A stretch of 64,000 bases of DNA from Litoditis marina (GCA_964036275.1 OZ038435.1:23914559-23978558); one strand, 5' to 3'. Shown: positions 37,914 through 49,862, counted from the stretch's first letter. Program-made: numbers and translations. Notes: generated by a model from the letters alone, not told the origin.

Positions 37914-38032
37914 TAGTCAATGGCACAGACATGAAACTTGGTAAACACAGCAGAACTCAGAAAGGTGCCATGAAAAAGTGCACGATGCCTCATTAGAAAG
38001 CTAACTTCACGTGACTATTCAATTGACTTTTG
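37914..38032 (-). mobile_element. MITE family J, copy 3
   Basis: Reverse copy: AGTCAATGGCACAGAC at the left; GCACGATGCCTCATTAG and AACTTCACGTGACTATTCAA at the right. Confidence 0.75.
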
Positions 38033-38595
38033 GCTCAAATGTATAGTTGAACCAAGTATATCTGTGTCGTGTGTGTTCAGTTTGTGAACTACATCCTATT
38101 GTTTAAACGTCTTCACTTTTTCTTAATGTTTATTTAAATTAAAGTATTTTGCTTCGCATCCCATGTTTCTCATCTTCTGTGAAAACGCTGGCAGCTTAAA
38201 ATACCGGAGAAGATGCAGGCTTAAATACTGGTGTCGAATTAGCCTGCATCTCCTTATGAATTTCAAAAAGTACAGGCGACATCTGACTGACCCCGGTATT
38301 TTAAGTTGCAAAATTGGCGAGTCCGGTATTTTAAGTTGCAGCGGTTTTTCAGAGTCATATACACAATCTTCACTTTCTTGTATGAATTCATCATTTCTGT
38401 CAGAATGAGTGGGTTCTGGGGGAAGAGTTCACCTGTCGAATTAACCTCTCAATTCAGCTGTTCCCTACTTTGCATGTCACTAGAGGACGAAGATGAGATT
38501 ATCGATAGTTGGAAAATCAGAGTTGAACATCAGTTTGGAACTGCTGAACAGCTCGTTTTGATCTTCACAGTTATCTGTTGAAACTGATATGTGTG

Positions 38596-38632
38596 ACGAA
38601 GATTCTCTCCCTCTCTTCTTATCTATCTCGTT

Positions 38633-38674
<42 letters not shown>

Positions 38675-39114
38675 CCTCCTGCTATTTCTCATTGTTCGTC
38701 TTTCTCTTCCCTATCTCCCCCTTTCTCTCTCTCAGCTTCCCAGTTTTTCCCTCACTCCCTTCCTCTCTTTTCTCTCTCTTCCCTCTCCTTCTCTACCCTT
38801 CTCTTTCTCTATCTGTCTCTCAGCTTCCTAGTTTCTCCCTCAGTCTCTCTCTCTCCCTCTCTCTTTCTTTCTCTCTCTCTCTCCTTCTCTCTCTCTATCT
38901 CCCTCGGTCTCTCTCTCTCCCTCAGTCTCTCTCTCCCTCTCTCTTTCTTTTTTTCTCTCTCTCTCTCTCGTTCCTTCTCTCTCTCTCTCCCTCAGTCTCT
39001 CTCTCCCTCTCTCTTTCTCTCTCTCTCCCCTTCTCTCTCTCTCTCTCTCTCTCCCTCAGTCTCTCTCTCTCTCCCTCTCTCTTTCTTTCTCTCTCACTCT
39101 CTTCCCTTTTCTCA
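38596..39114 (+). repeat. Long interrupted (CT)n tract
   Basis: About 520 bases of CT with CCCTC, TTTCT, CAGTCT and TTCCT interruptions. Some interruptions recur as higher-order units (CCCTCAGTCTCTCTC several times). Frames across it are Ser/Leu/Phe artefacts. Confidence 0.95.
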
Positions 39115-39232
39115 CTCCCCTGAAATACATCATACTAATGAGCTTCTTCGTGTCAGTGTATAATTGTGCTACCAGCAGTAATAGTTCTCCATCCCCTTCA
39201 TACTTTTAATTTGTCGCGTTCCACTCAAATTT

Positions 39233-39330
39233 GCCTCTAACAGTCTCTCTGCTCTCCACTCTCTCTGTCTCTCACTCTAATTTGCCTCTAACAGTCTCTC
39301 TGCTCTCCACTCTCTCTGTCTCTCACTCTT
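39233..39330 (+). repeat. Two tandem 50-bp units
   Basis: TTTGCCTCTAACAGTCTCTC, then TGCTCTCCACTCTCTCTGTC and TCACTC, is present twice in direct succession. Confidence 0.9.
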
Positions 39331-39535
39331 ATCTGACTCTTATTCGTCCCTCGAACTATCTTCCAACTCCTAAATGTTACAAGAACGTGTGTAAATCATC
39401 GATGCACTCCCAAATGGTTTTTTCGGGAAAATTCATGAAATATATTTTGGTCAATATATCTAAATCACGTGTTATATGATTTTTAAACTCATTCATCAAA
39501 AAATAAACACGGTGTCACTAAAAACGTGGGATTCT

Positions 39536-39785
39536 ACACCATGCTTATTTACTGCAGGCTTGGGTTGAGTGGGGGGTGATTGTTCATCAGTTCCGGGTAT
39601 GTACTATCACCCCCCATTTTGTATTGTGGGGGGTGATTGTTCATTGTCGAAGATGTACAATGTCCCCCCACCCATTTACCAATTACCCCCCACCTTCGCA
39701 CGATTTTTCTAGGATTTCAATCAGGTGGGGGGTAATAGTACCACGAGGGGGGTGATTGTTGGGTGTGGGGCGATTGCACATTTTT
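39536..39785 (+). mobile_element. G-run element family E, copy 1
   Basis: Starts ACACCATGCTTATTTACTGC. It contains GTGGGGGGTGATTGTTCAT twice, ACTATCACCCCCCATTTTG and GGTGGGGGGTAATAGTACCA. The copy at 60047-60291 matches it in reverse. Confidence 0.9.
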
Positions 39786-40316
39786 CCCCGTTTTATGATT
39801 TATGAATTCGCTACATTTCTAATAATAATTGTAATTTGGTGAAACAAGTGTTCACAAATTAATTTTCTGTCCTTCCACATCTAGGTTATTAATTTCAATT
39901 GACTTTGCGTGCTACGCACCGCCGATGTATTACTATTAATGCAATTTTAACATGTTGATTAGTGTTTTTGAACATTGAGACTAGACAGACTATAAACGGA
40001 CTGTTGTTGACGCTCTTTTATGTGTGTGTGTTTAATTATAATTTGTTTCTACTTCAATTTTAAATACATTTTCTCAGTATCTATTTATCATCACCAATAG
40101 GTTTTCGATAGCCCGAGCATTTTTTATCACAGCTCTTTTTCAGATTCTCTCAAAACTCCTGTAAGTTGATGCCATCGTAATTCATTTGTGCACTAGTACA
40201 GTATGACACTTTAGCATGAAAGTTTTATTTTCCCTCTCTTTCTCTTCCCTCTCTCTTTCCCTCTCTCTTAGTTTCTTCGAGTATATTTCCCCTAACTTTT
40301 CTCTGTTCCAGTTCGT

Positions 40317-43300
40317 ATGATCCTCCAGAATGAAACCTATCAAGAAGACTCGGTGGCAGACGTATACGGGGCCCAGCCCCTCGATGTGGTACGATCAATG
40401 TTCCACAATCAAAACACATTACGAAAAGTTTACAATAAAGCTAATTGAAATTTCAATATATAGGAAAGTTTCAATCAAACTAAAACAAACGTTTCTTCCG
40501 CCATGCCAAGATTATAAAACAAGAGGTTCAATCAATAACAAGGTGGGCTATAGTCGCCATTTTCCCCATAAAGACCACAGAAGGTTCAATTGATTGAGCG
40601 ATGCGGGGCGAGTGGTCGTTGATTATCTGCCAGCAGTTGAGAGAGTGAGTAGATCAATGATACGCAGACGAACTGGCCGCGCGCCAAACCCCGTCCCATA
40701 CCAAATCGATGGTACGGTGTCCACAATGGTTTGACAAATCCTATAAAGGACTTGAGCACTGGTAAAGTTGACCTTACCGTTTCAGCGAAACTTTAAATAC
40801 GTGACAGACGTTCTGCCGCCTCCCAATCATGAAGATCTACACGTGATGATAATGGCTGTTTCATACCTACTTTTGTTCGTTCTCGGTAAGTTCATGATTT
40901 AAAGTGTGTGTTCAAATCATTCAAGCTCTGAATATCACAAAGAAACTGTTTTTTCTGATCTGGAAAAAAGAAAAATTGTGCCTGACAAAAATGACCGAAT
41001 TTTGAATTTGTTTTTGATTGGGCCACATCCAGAATTGAATCAACAACTTCACGCAGTCAATTCTCAGACATTTCTGAAACACAGGAATAAAGCCTTGGTA
41101 TTGCTAGCACCGTTTAACTGACCGTGTCTACTTGTTTTCCCTGAGGCGACCCTTAGTTTTCCTGTACTTCAGGGAGCGGTTGCTCTTCTGCGGTACTAAA
41201 TGACACAATGATACCAAATGACCCTAAACCAAATGTTACAAAAGTATATCAAATGTTACCGAATGTACTAAATGTCCCTAAATGTTCCTAAATGGTACCA
41301 AATGCTTCCAAAGGGTACAAATTGGTACTTAATGGTATCACGTTGCAGGTACCTGCGGGAATGTGGCTGTGTTGACGACCATCTACCACGTGGTCCGGTC
41401 GAGTCGAGCCACTCTGGACAACACCCTCCTCTATGTCATCGTCCTCTCCTGTGTCGACTTTGGCGTCTGTCTCAGTCTCCCGTTCACCGTTATCGATCAG
41501 GTGACGTCATTTCGACAACTTACCGACCAAACTACAAGACCTGATTTTCTGATCGAGATTTCTGACCAAACTACAAAGTTCGATATTCCGATCGAGTACT
41601 TCCTCGCCAAACTACAGTAATTGGTCTCTGATCGGGCACTTACTGATAAAACAGTATCCCGATCGAGTAATTCTTGATCACACTTCCAAATTATATATCA
41701 TGACCGAGGACTCTCTGACCTAACTACCAACTACAAGATTCTCTGTGATACTTTACTTTTTCATGGAACTTTAGGCTTTTGGCCTATCGATACCCTTTTT
41801 CAGTATTCAGCGTCGATAATGCTGTTTTTAATGACGTTTTGAAACCTTAGTTTTTGTGAAATAATGCACTTTGTCCGCGCGTTCCCTATTGTCTTTAACA
41901 CCGACTCACCAGTTCAGTTGCAGATCCTGGGCTTCTGGATGTTCGGCAAGATTCCGTGCAAGTTGCACGCAGTCTTCGAGAACTTTGGGAAGATTCTGTC
42001 GGCGTTGATTCTGACTGCCATGTCTTTCGATCGATACGCGGGAGTATGTCATCCGCAGAAGAAGTACTTGCGCTCCAGGAACATTGCCATCGTCATTCTA
42101 ATAGGTGGGCATAGATGTGAATAAGAACAAGAATATTCACGGGCCCATCTCTGAGAAATCACTGACTCGGCCCCCGCCGACTGAGTCGAAATTGAGACGG
42201 CAACGACAATGTCGCTGCCGTGACAAATTTTACTAATGAAAATAGCATATGTTTTGAGGAGACGCAGGCTGATAAACAACATTTAAAACTGAAACGGCAA
42301 CGACATTGTCGCGGCCGTCTCACGTTTTACTCATAGATGATTCGAATGACTGAAAGATTGTTTTGCCACAAATTGAACCTAATAATAAAGACCGAAAAAA
42401 AATCCCGTACACCGTAGGCTTGCATTGAAAAGTGCGAGCCCTATTGTCGATAGATTAACCTTACACACCATAGTACGTATGCTAGAAGATCCCGGCATCT
42501 TCATCCCATTCTGCGTCTCCTCAAACATACGCTATTTCTCTGCTCTTACATCCCGCCGGGATGTAAGAGACAAGAAATAGTGAGGCAGAGCGAGAGACGC
42601 AGGATGGGATGAAAATGCCGGGATCTTCTAGCATACGTACTCAGTTCCTCCACGTATGATTATGTTTGAACTTCTGACCGGAAAGTTCAGTCCTTTGTTC
42701 TAAGAATGAACTTGCAGCTGTCAAATCGTTTGTACAGAACAATTTGCATTGACAAAAACTTTTTGCCATCAAAGCTCTAGTATGACTAGGCAAAAACGAC
42801 ACATTTTGTGGTTGAGGTAATAAAGTAGAGAAATAAAATAAGATTTCTGATATTCGGATGTGTTTCGTTCAGGTCTGGCCACCTATGCGCTCCTCACCCT
42901 CTACCCTCTACTATGGTCATTCACTCCACGGGAAGTCGTTCTGTTCGAGAAAGTCACAGGTAGATCAAATATCGAATTGCACTATATTATGACCTGAAAT
43001 AGAACGAAGGCATTCCGTTAACCGTGTATGGAAGAAAAAGTAACTGAAGTTCCATATGTAATAGCTTTTTTTTGAAACAGACCTCTCATGACTGAAAAAC
43101 ACAAACACAAAGGAAATTTAATAATATATATATATATATATATGTATATATTCATAAATGTGCTGACTAAATGGATGGTTCACACATACGCAACTACACT
43201 CGACTTCTGATGTGCTGAGCAACCGTAGTGAAGGCAAAATTATTAGTAGAAATAACTTTCTTCGCTAGTTGGATAGTCGTCCATTACAACAGTCACGATT

Positions 43301-46300
43301 CGACTGAAATTCAGTGAGCAAACTACAAACACAGCAGGATAAATCCTGCACTTCCTTGCCTTGGGCCAACTCTATAGTTCTGAGTTGCAGGTCCAAGTCG
43401 TCTGACGCGAATGAAGATCGAAAAGTGCACGGTGAACATCGACTCCGTGCTTTTCACGGCGTTCACCGTCTACCAATTTGTCCTCTGTTACTTATTTCCA
43501 CTGGTATTGATCGCATTTTTCTACTCAAAACTGTTGCGGAAGCTGAGGCAACACGCTAGGGCCTTCAAGGTGGGTATAGTTCCGGTCATTCCTACTGAGA
43601 CTTGGCAGCGTGCCAATAAATTTTCCACACCGTTTTTCACCACTTTGGAGTTTTTCAATTAGGTTTAAATTTCTTTTAGCGGTTGTTCAGTTCCTTAAGA
43701 ACACGTGAATGCAAAAATTCCTCAGAATACTCATGTCTGCTCTGAGAAATCGTCATCTGAAAATCTTGGCACAATGCCAGTGAGTCTCAGTGGGAGTGAA
43801 ACAAACTATATAAAGTGTTTCATTATAATTACGTCACTACAAAAACAGGTACAATCACCGTTCAATCGTACTACACTGCAAATTGCATCCATCTATTAAC
43901 TACAAGCGCGTAACAGGGATACCATTCTTCCATCTATTTTTTCCTTCTTTTATCCAACAATTGGAGTGCCACATTTCAAAATGTGGAAAGTCACATGTTG
44001 AATAAATCTATTCTATTCTATTCTATTCTATATATCATCGCCCGCTAACCACTGCGCTATTAGAGTACGTAACGGCCATGTTGTGGAATAGAAGACATGT
44101 GTGCTTACACAGCGGAAAGTTAGATATACAGTAGCCTCCCGTCTTTCCGTTGGCGACGACTATACAGTATTCTGTCGAAACAATCTTCATAGCGAATATA
44201 TTTGGTCATTCTTAATGATAAAAAGTAGGCGGGTTACAAATAATTATAGGTTTTATACAAACAAATGACTGTAGGAGTTGAACAGTATTGTGGCTCAACT
44301 CTAATCTTGACATGTCGAGCTTTTATTGCAATTGACGGAAAAAGTAGAAGTTGAGAATTGAAAACTGAAAACGCACTGAATTTTGAACACGATGATTGTG
44401 TGCCTAGTTTCCCTAAATAATGGATCTGAATTATTAGTAGTTTCCCTCTGAGGAAACGAACTTAGTTTAGTTCTATATGTATGTGTCCTCTTTTTTCCGT
44501 GCAATACTCTCTTCGTTTCTCTTTCCATTGAGTTGTTCTGTTACTAATAATGATGAGCCTCTTATAATTGGCACATGCTTTTTCGTTGATTCAGTAGCTA
44601 GAGAAAAACTTGAAGAAGTACAACTGAGAAGGAAGTGAACTTCTTTCTTATGACTGGATAATAATTATTGATGGGAACTGGTTAATTTGTATGAGCAAAA
44701 CGCAATTGAAGGGGTTGAGTTGTAGAACCCGATTTAGGAGACGATCAAAGTTGTAGTTCGATCGTTGAGCCCACAATCATTCTCACAATTTGACTGACAC
44801 GCACCAAAATCTACTTACAAACACACCAGTGACGGTGTCCCCCATTATTTCTTATGCTTCCGGAAGCTTAACCTGAACCAAAATTGAAGCTCCGGTGAGA
44901 AGGCAAGTTCTGGGTGGATACGGTCACAGAAATTTCCATGACGCAGTCTGCTTTCTTTTTTGAGCAAACTCTATCAAAAGAAGCTGAAGAAAACGACTGC
45001 ATTACTCTTTACTCGCTTTTCACTTTGAGACGTATGATAAATGTTCAACTGCAGCAGTTCTCAGTGAAACCTGGTTTCGTTTCTCATTAGAGATTTGATT
45101 CTTTGAAGGGAGCATTCCGTATTTAGGTGTCCAAGTTATACAACAAGTTATACAAGTTATACTTGTATAGTTTTTTCATCGTATTATACTTTTCAGGGTT
45201 CTCACATTCCCTTGTTGCGTATTTCATTGTATACTCTGGCGGTGGCCTGTTTCTATTTCATTTGTTGGACCCCCTTTTGGATGGCCACCGTTTTCGCCGT
45301 GTACCTGGAAAATACCGGTAGGTTACAGTCAGTATTTACAAACAAATCCAACTCAATTATGTATTCAATCAATTAGGAATTTTAAAAACCTATCAACATA
45401 AAAGATAGATCTTGTTTACGATTTGAAATGTAATGTACCACAATTTTGGTTGCGTATCCTTTTTATACATCTAGTTGACTGTTATAAAGTTGATTGTTTT
45501 TGTTAATAAGAATTTGCCCTTGCGGCTAAGTTCAAGTTGAGAGCTTCAAAGTTTATACGACTATTGTACAACCAAGAGGACAAACTCTCAAATTTAAAGA
45601 ACAAAGTTTTAGTTGAAACTAGCAATCAATTCCCAAAAGTGCAGTTTCGCAGTATTTGCACCCAGATTTTATGTAAACATGACAATCCTCATTAGAGATT
45701 TTATACCTTTCTTAAAATCAATATTTAAAATACTTGCCTCTTCAACATATCTCCTTGAAAGTGTGCGTTCTTTGTCTAATTCGCACATCATATTTAATCA
45801 TGTTTTTTCCACTGCATTACATTCCACTCTTTCACACATCGAAAATTCAATAACCAGCAAGTTTATGTGAGATTTCTTACCCAGGGAGTATGTAATCTAC
45901 TAACAAACAGCATAAAACAGGGATCACTAGAACGTTTGTCTAGAATTAAACCCTGCTGCTAAGAACCAATTTGGGGTCAGTTTTTTAGTTTCTTACCAAA
46001 TAAAAAGTCATTGGGTCATGACCTTCGCAGAGGAAGGAAATACTCCTAAATAGAACTTAAACCTCCATTCATACCTTCTACATTGACATTAGTAGTACGC
46101 ATTGATTCACGTCTGGCGTCAAAGAAGGTAGGACACCAATAAAGAAATTTACATGATTCTGATCAACTAAAGGTGTTGAGAAAAACGTTTTATATGAAAA
46201 CGGAGAAAATTTAGTGATTTGCAAAAAGATACAATTTGATTAAAGTGGAGTAAGCGCTTATAATAATTATTATAGATTAGGATAGCGCGCTGTGCGACGA

Positions 46301-48718
46301 GACATAGCGCAAATGAGGAGAAGTTAGACGGTTGTACAAAATGTCCCTGGGACAGAACTTGATTCCCCGCGGGTCAGAACTCGATCTCTCCATATTGGTG
46401 TCTGGCGTCCTTTAACGCCAACTTGTATTGTTGTATGGTTGTATTATTTAACACTCGAAACGTGAACGTACACTTAGCGTTGCAGACCGAGTTACTGAAA
46501 TTCGAACAGTAATCTTAACTTTGAATAGAGTTGGTTTGCTGATTATGTTCTTTATACTCTCGTCTTTCCAGAGAATACGGAAGGGCTGGTGCCGCCGGTT
46601 TTTGTGTATATAATGTACGTCATTCATGCTCTACCCTTTACAAATTCCGCAATTAATTGGATTCTTTATGGTTAGTCTCATTATATACATGTGATTGCAT
46701 TGTAATTATATGCAGAGGTAAATGAGCTCTGCCAGCTACTGATTCGTCTTTGCTTACTTCGGGGGACTAGCAATATGGCAGACTGGTTTTTAGCATTCCT
46801 ACTCAGACTCATACAGTACAAATCAGAACACTCAAGACTGAGTTTTAATGAAAACTTTATCTCTGTTGAAACGTTACTAGAACATTCGTTGGGACTTTTT
46901 GAGAACAGTTAACCGTGCCCATATTGTTTACTTTATGTTTTCTATTCATACTGTATCAAAATCAGCGGGAATGAAGAAGATTGTGCTACAAATTAAGAGG
47001 TCACGGGGCACGTGAACTAAATCAGTCATGGAATTTTCATTCTGCACGGTCAAGTATCTGTTCAATAGTATCGTCTATTGCGCATTAGAATAGTTTTAAT
47101 AGGATGTCAATTGATAACTTGAGTAACAAGCTGGTAGCGGGTTTTCACCTTGATACCTCCACCATCACTAAGATTGTTGTATTGCAACAACAGTTTATCC
47201 TATTGGGGGATATTATTTTGAAACAATTTTGAAGAGAAGTTGAGCTTCACCTTCAGAGAGTGCAAGGTTGTCTCGCACTTTTGTCCTCCGTGCCAGACAG
47301 AAATTAGTCTAAATGACCACTTTCGGTATATTCAGAGAGGAGAATAACGGATGATTAATGGTCGGCTGAGTCTATGCTCACCCATAGAGGAAGTACAACA
47401 GTTCTTCCTCCTGATTGTACAAGGGGGGGGGGGGGGGGTTGAGGGTGATTGTACTCAATCATAGTGCGTATGGAACGTCCCGCCAGTAGCATCCCACATA
47501 CTAGAAGTAAATTAAAAAGTCACGCAAAGTTAGTATTCTAATGGGGCATCGTGTACTTTGTCATTGCACGTTTAACATGTTTTAGGGGATCGTGCAATTG
47601 ACTAACAGTATACGCGTCTCTCTCGTGCATAAGGCCTAGTCTCAGGCAATCCATCAGGAGTGAAACGAGCATCAGAAATTGTTCTTTTTGGGATTGCACG
47701 TTGTGGAATTTGGTGTCTCACGTAGTTACATGTAGTTGACTAGTGGTACTTTTCTTTTCTCCAATTTTCTTGAGTCTCCATGTTTATCTTACCAGTCACT
47801 ACAATGTTAAGTCGAATCCGTTAAACGACACATAGAAAATGTACGTGGTATCAAGCAGGTTCCAGCTTCTGGTTAATTGAACCTATTGACATGTTGTTTC
47901 AGGTGCGTTAAATGGCCAGTTACAACACAGATATCGTAGCAATCGGGGGACGAAGACCATGACCACACGGACCAACAATCCGACACCGGTAAACACGCAT
48001 AAACAGGTACTTCTCATTGATATTTACTGCAAGCATGTGATAGACACGAGAGAAAGTGAAAATAATGACAGTAAGCTAAAAAAACATTCCAACGCAAACT
48101 ATATTTTATTATTTTGGGGACAGAAAACTGCATGATCCCCTATGACGGGCGGTTAGATCCGAAGTCCTTCTGTAGAACCAAAGTTATGGAGAATTTAATT
48201 CGCACTAGTTCTTCAGTTTTGGGGAGTATCGAAAGCGACCTAATTAACATCTGGTGTTGTAACATTTATGCTCTAACCTAGATTAATCTAGGAATAATAA
48301 TGGGGTAGCCGTGGTAGCCTGTTCAAACGTATTGGCGTGTATCGAGATCAAACTATAGTCGTGGTCATAGGAAAGGCGGGAGGGTACTGTATATCTCACT
48401 TACCGCTGTGTACGCACATTCGTCTTCAAAGCTTGCCGGCTATGTGTTCTGATAGCGCAGTGATTAGCGCCCTGCTACGAACATTTTGCTCGCAGGTTCG
48501 ATTCCGGCAAGCGACAGAAATTTATATATCTGGCACTCACTGTACAACAAAGGGTTTGTCCCTTCCTACAACCCTGATTGCAGTTGCAGCACAACGGCTC
48601 GTCGACCTTCCTTCACATCGGCACCGACTGTGCCGTCAACTCGGCGGTAGATGACAGCTGTGGCAGCGAGATGATCGACGTGAAACTACTTTCCAACCAC
48701 GAACCCACTTTTCTCTGA
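40317..48718 (+). CDS. Class A (rhodopsin-family) peptide-type GPCR
   Basis: Seven-transmembrane receptor of somatostatin/opioid/neuropeptide-receptor character; ligand unknown, plasma membrane. Ten phase-consistent exons, 407 aa: 40317-40388, 40786-40885, 41349-41500, 41924-42104, 42873-42959, 43391-43569, 45197-45317, 46572-46670, 47903-48006, 48590-48718 (TGA). The start ATG follows TGTTCCAGTTCGT, a likely trans-splice acceptor. N-glycosylation site NET at residues 5-7. TM1 holds GTCGNVAVL; TM2 SCVDFGVCLSLPF; the TM3 Cys is C120; DRY is residues 144-146; the ECL2 Cys is C210; TM6 has CWTP (280-283). The TM7 motif is NSAINWILY, so the usual NPxxY is NWxxY (326-330). The C-tail is Ser/Thr/Asn-rich and ends EPTFL. 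Introns are long and contain repeats (families N, D, C, H', J, K, M). The last acceptor is a tandem TTGCAGTTGCAG. Confidence 0.92.
40638..40740 (-). repeat. Dispersed repeat N, copy 2 (GPCR intron 1)
   Basis: Inverse of the block at 27667-27772: TAGATCAATGATACGCAGAC, GCCAAACCCCG, AAATCGATGGTACGGTGTCC. Confidence 0.75.
41205..41345 (+). repeat. Degenerate tandem array in GPCR intron 2
   Basis: About a dozen imperfect ACCAAATGNTN-like units of 10-12 bp (AAATGATACC, AAATGTTACC, AAATGGTACC, AAATGTCCCT). Confidence 0.75.
41493..41740 (+). repeat. Degenerate tandem array overlapping the start of GPCR intron 3
   Basis: Imperfect units of 40-50 bp built on GACCAAACTACAAG and CCGATCGAGTACTT. The first similarity (ATCGATCAGGTGACG) overlaps the end of exon 3. 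Confidence 0.6.
42149..42336 (+). repeat. Dispersed repeat family D, copy 2 (GPCR intron 4)
   Basis: Near-copy of 20914-21102 in the same orientation, including GACTCGGCCCCCGCCGACTG and the GAGACGGCAACGACAATGTC block. Confidence 0.85.
42473..42641. mobile_element. Near-palindromic element family C, copy 2 (GPCR intron 4)
   Basis: 169 bp with arms AGTACGTATGCTAGAAGATC and GATCTTCTAGCATACGTACT, exact inverses at the ends. The centre CATCCCGCCGGGATG is also palindromic. Very similar to 32085-32251. Confidence 0.92.
43120..43146 (+). repeat. (AT)n microsatellite in GPCR intron 5
   Basis: A short run of TA dinucleotides with one interruption. Confidence 0.9.
43575..43810. mobile_element. MITE family H', copy 2, 5 bp inside a GPCR splice donor
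   Basis: TATAGTTCCGGTCATTCCTA on the left and GGGAGTGAAACAAACTATA on the right; subterminal CTTGGCAGCGTGCCAAT. It starts five bases after the exon 6 boundary (43569), so the intron begins GTGGG then TATAG. Confidence 0.85.
43950..44030 (+). mobile_element. Repeat family M: stem-loop plus (TATTC)n tail
   Basis: GAGTGCCACATTTCAAAATG, then TGGAAAGTCACATGTTGAAT and a CTATT/TATTC microsatellite. CCACATTT...AAATGTGG is a hairpin. The same module lies at 51062-51136 and 55913-55981 on the other strand. Confidence 0.75.
44040..44164 (-). mobile_element. tRNA-like-cassette repeat family K, copy 3 (truncated)
   Basis: Minus-strand copy that keeps TAGCGCAGTGGTTAGCGGGC and the TTCCGTTGGCGACGACTATA end. 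It lacks the B-box half, being cut where it meets the (TATTC)n tail. Confidence 0.8.
47498..47612 (+). mobile_element. MITE family J, copy 4 (GPCR intron 8)
   Basis: ATACTAGAAGTAAATTAAAA, then AGTCACGCAAAG at the left, and CGTGCAATTGACTAACAGTA at the right. Confidence 0.8.
48354..48542 (+). mobile_element. tRNA-like-cassette repeat family K, copy 4 (GPCR intron 9)
   Basis: CTATAGTCGTGGTCATAGGA, GGCGGGAGGGTACTGTATAT and CTGTGTACGCAC. Then an A-box-like TAGCGCAGTGATTAGCGC (48453-48470), a B-box GGTTCGATTCC (48495-48505), and the end TGGCACTCACTGTA. It stops about 47 bp before GPCR exon 10. Confidence 0.85.
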
Positions 48719-48727
48719 GCACGTGTG

Positions 48728-48944
48728 CAGGCATATCCCGCCACACAAATCCCAACCTGCGTCTCTCACTCTGAATGCTATTTCGCGTGCTCATGCGTTC
48801 GGATAAAATACAAGCTTTATTACAATTACAATATAGATTTATATACGATGTAGATTTGTTTTATTCGGGTGCGATGAGAGACAAACAATAGAGTTATTCT
48901 TGTCAGACGCAGGTTGGGAATTGCTCGGGGATATGCCTGCTTAT
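48728..48944. mobile_element. Inverted-repeat element in the presumed GPCR 3' UTR
   Basis: The left part GCAGGCATATCCC and AATCCCAACCTGCGTCTC is mirrored on the right by AGACGCAGGTTGGGAATT and GGGGATATGCCTGC. It starts 10 bp after the TGA. CTGCGTCTC and GCTATTTC recall family C. Confidence 0.8.
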
Positions 48945-49170
48945 AGATCATACCATTCCTACTGAGACTCCTACAGTAACCTCACAAAATTTCCAAAGGT
49001 TGTTGTGAAGCTGAAAATTTAGTTCATCAAAAATCCACTCGTATGTTTACTGTCTCTGAGTACGAGAATGAGCCGCGAAAATCCTTCCCGATCACAAGTG
49101 AGTGAGGAAAACGGCTTGGAAGTTTTGAAATCCTACTGTAGGAGTCTCAGTAGGAACGAAAAAGACTATA
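48942..49170. mobile_element. MITE family H, copy 2
   Basis: TATAGATCATACCATTCCTA plus CTGAGACTCCTACAGTAACC at the left, and CTGTAGGAGTCTCAGTAGGA with GACTATA at the right. Confidence 0.85.
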
Positions 49171-49733
49171 CACACTCTAACCTTTCGAAGCAGTACTGTT
49201 AGTGAACATTGTGCCAATTTCATTTTATGTTTACACGGGAAGAGAGAAAGTGAAGAGAGACGTGAAATGAAAGTGTGTCCGAAGGAAGTTCTACCGAAGA
49301 ACTACACTTTAGCTCACGTTTTAAGTAATGAGTTTCACCTTTCGCAAAGAGAATTCAGAAGCGGAGAGAGGGAAATCTAGAGAAAAGACTGAAAAGTCTA
49401 TTTTTCCGTTGCGTGTTTTTCTTCCAGAGAGACTCCAAATCTTCCATTTTCTTCTGTTATTTCTCGATTGGTAAATTGCAATCATTTCAGTGTGTTTTCT
49501 ATTTGTTACGTGTTTTCCGGTCTTCGCGCCAACTTTTGTTTGCCAAACAAGTTTCTTTCTTCAATAATACTCATTTTATGTAAATTCGATGCCAACCGCA
49601 TATCATTTGCCTGATTTCGTGTTTGAAAATTACGGTAGTTTAGAACACCAAACTGGTTTTATATTTCAATAAGGCTGATGTGATTTTCTCCTACGCATCG
49701 TTTCTCTTTCGTTCGTTCCCTCTCATCTCTCGC

Positions 49734-49786
49734 ATCTACTCTACTGTCCCTCTCTTTTTGTATCTCTTTCTCTCTCCTCTGTCTCT

Positions 49787-49838
<52 letters not shown>

Positions 49839-49862
49839 TTCTCCCTCTCTCGCACTCTCTCG
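49734..49862 (+). repeat. (CT)n tract
   Basis: Interrupted CT microsatellite with a pure core near 49806-49836. Confidence 0.93.

Noticed and set aside
38578..39123. 181-codon Ser/Leu/Phe open frame
   Set aside because: Interrupted CT tract; overlaps another open frame in a second phase with the same composition.
48453..48505. Possible tRNA gene
   Set aside because: A-box and B-box are good, but the flanks do not form a full cloverleaf acceptor stem by eye and the same block recurs five times as part of a larger repeat.
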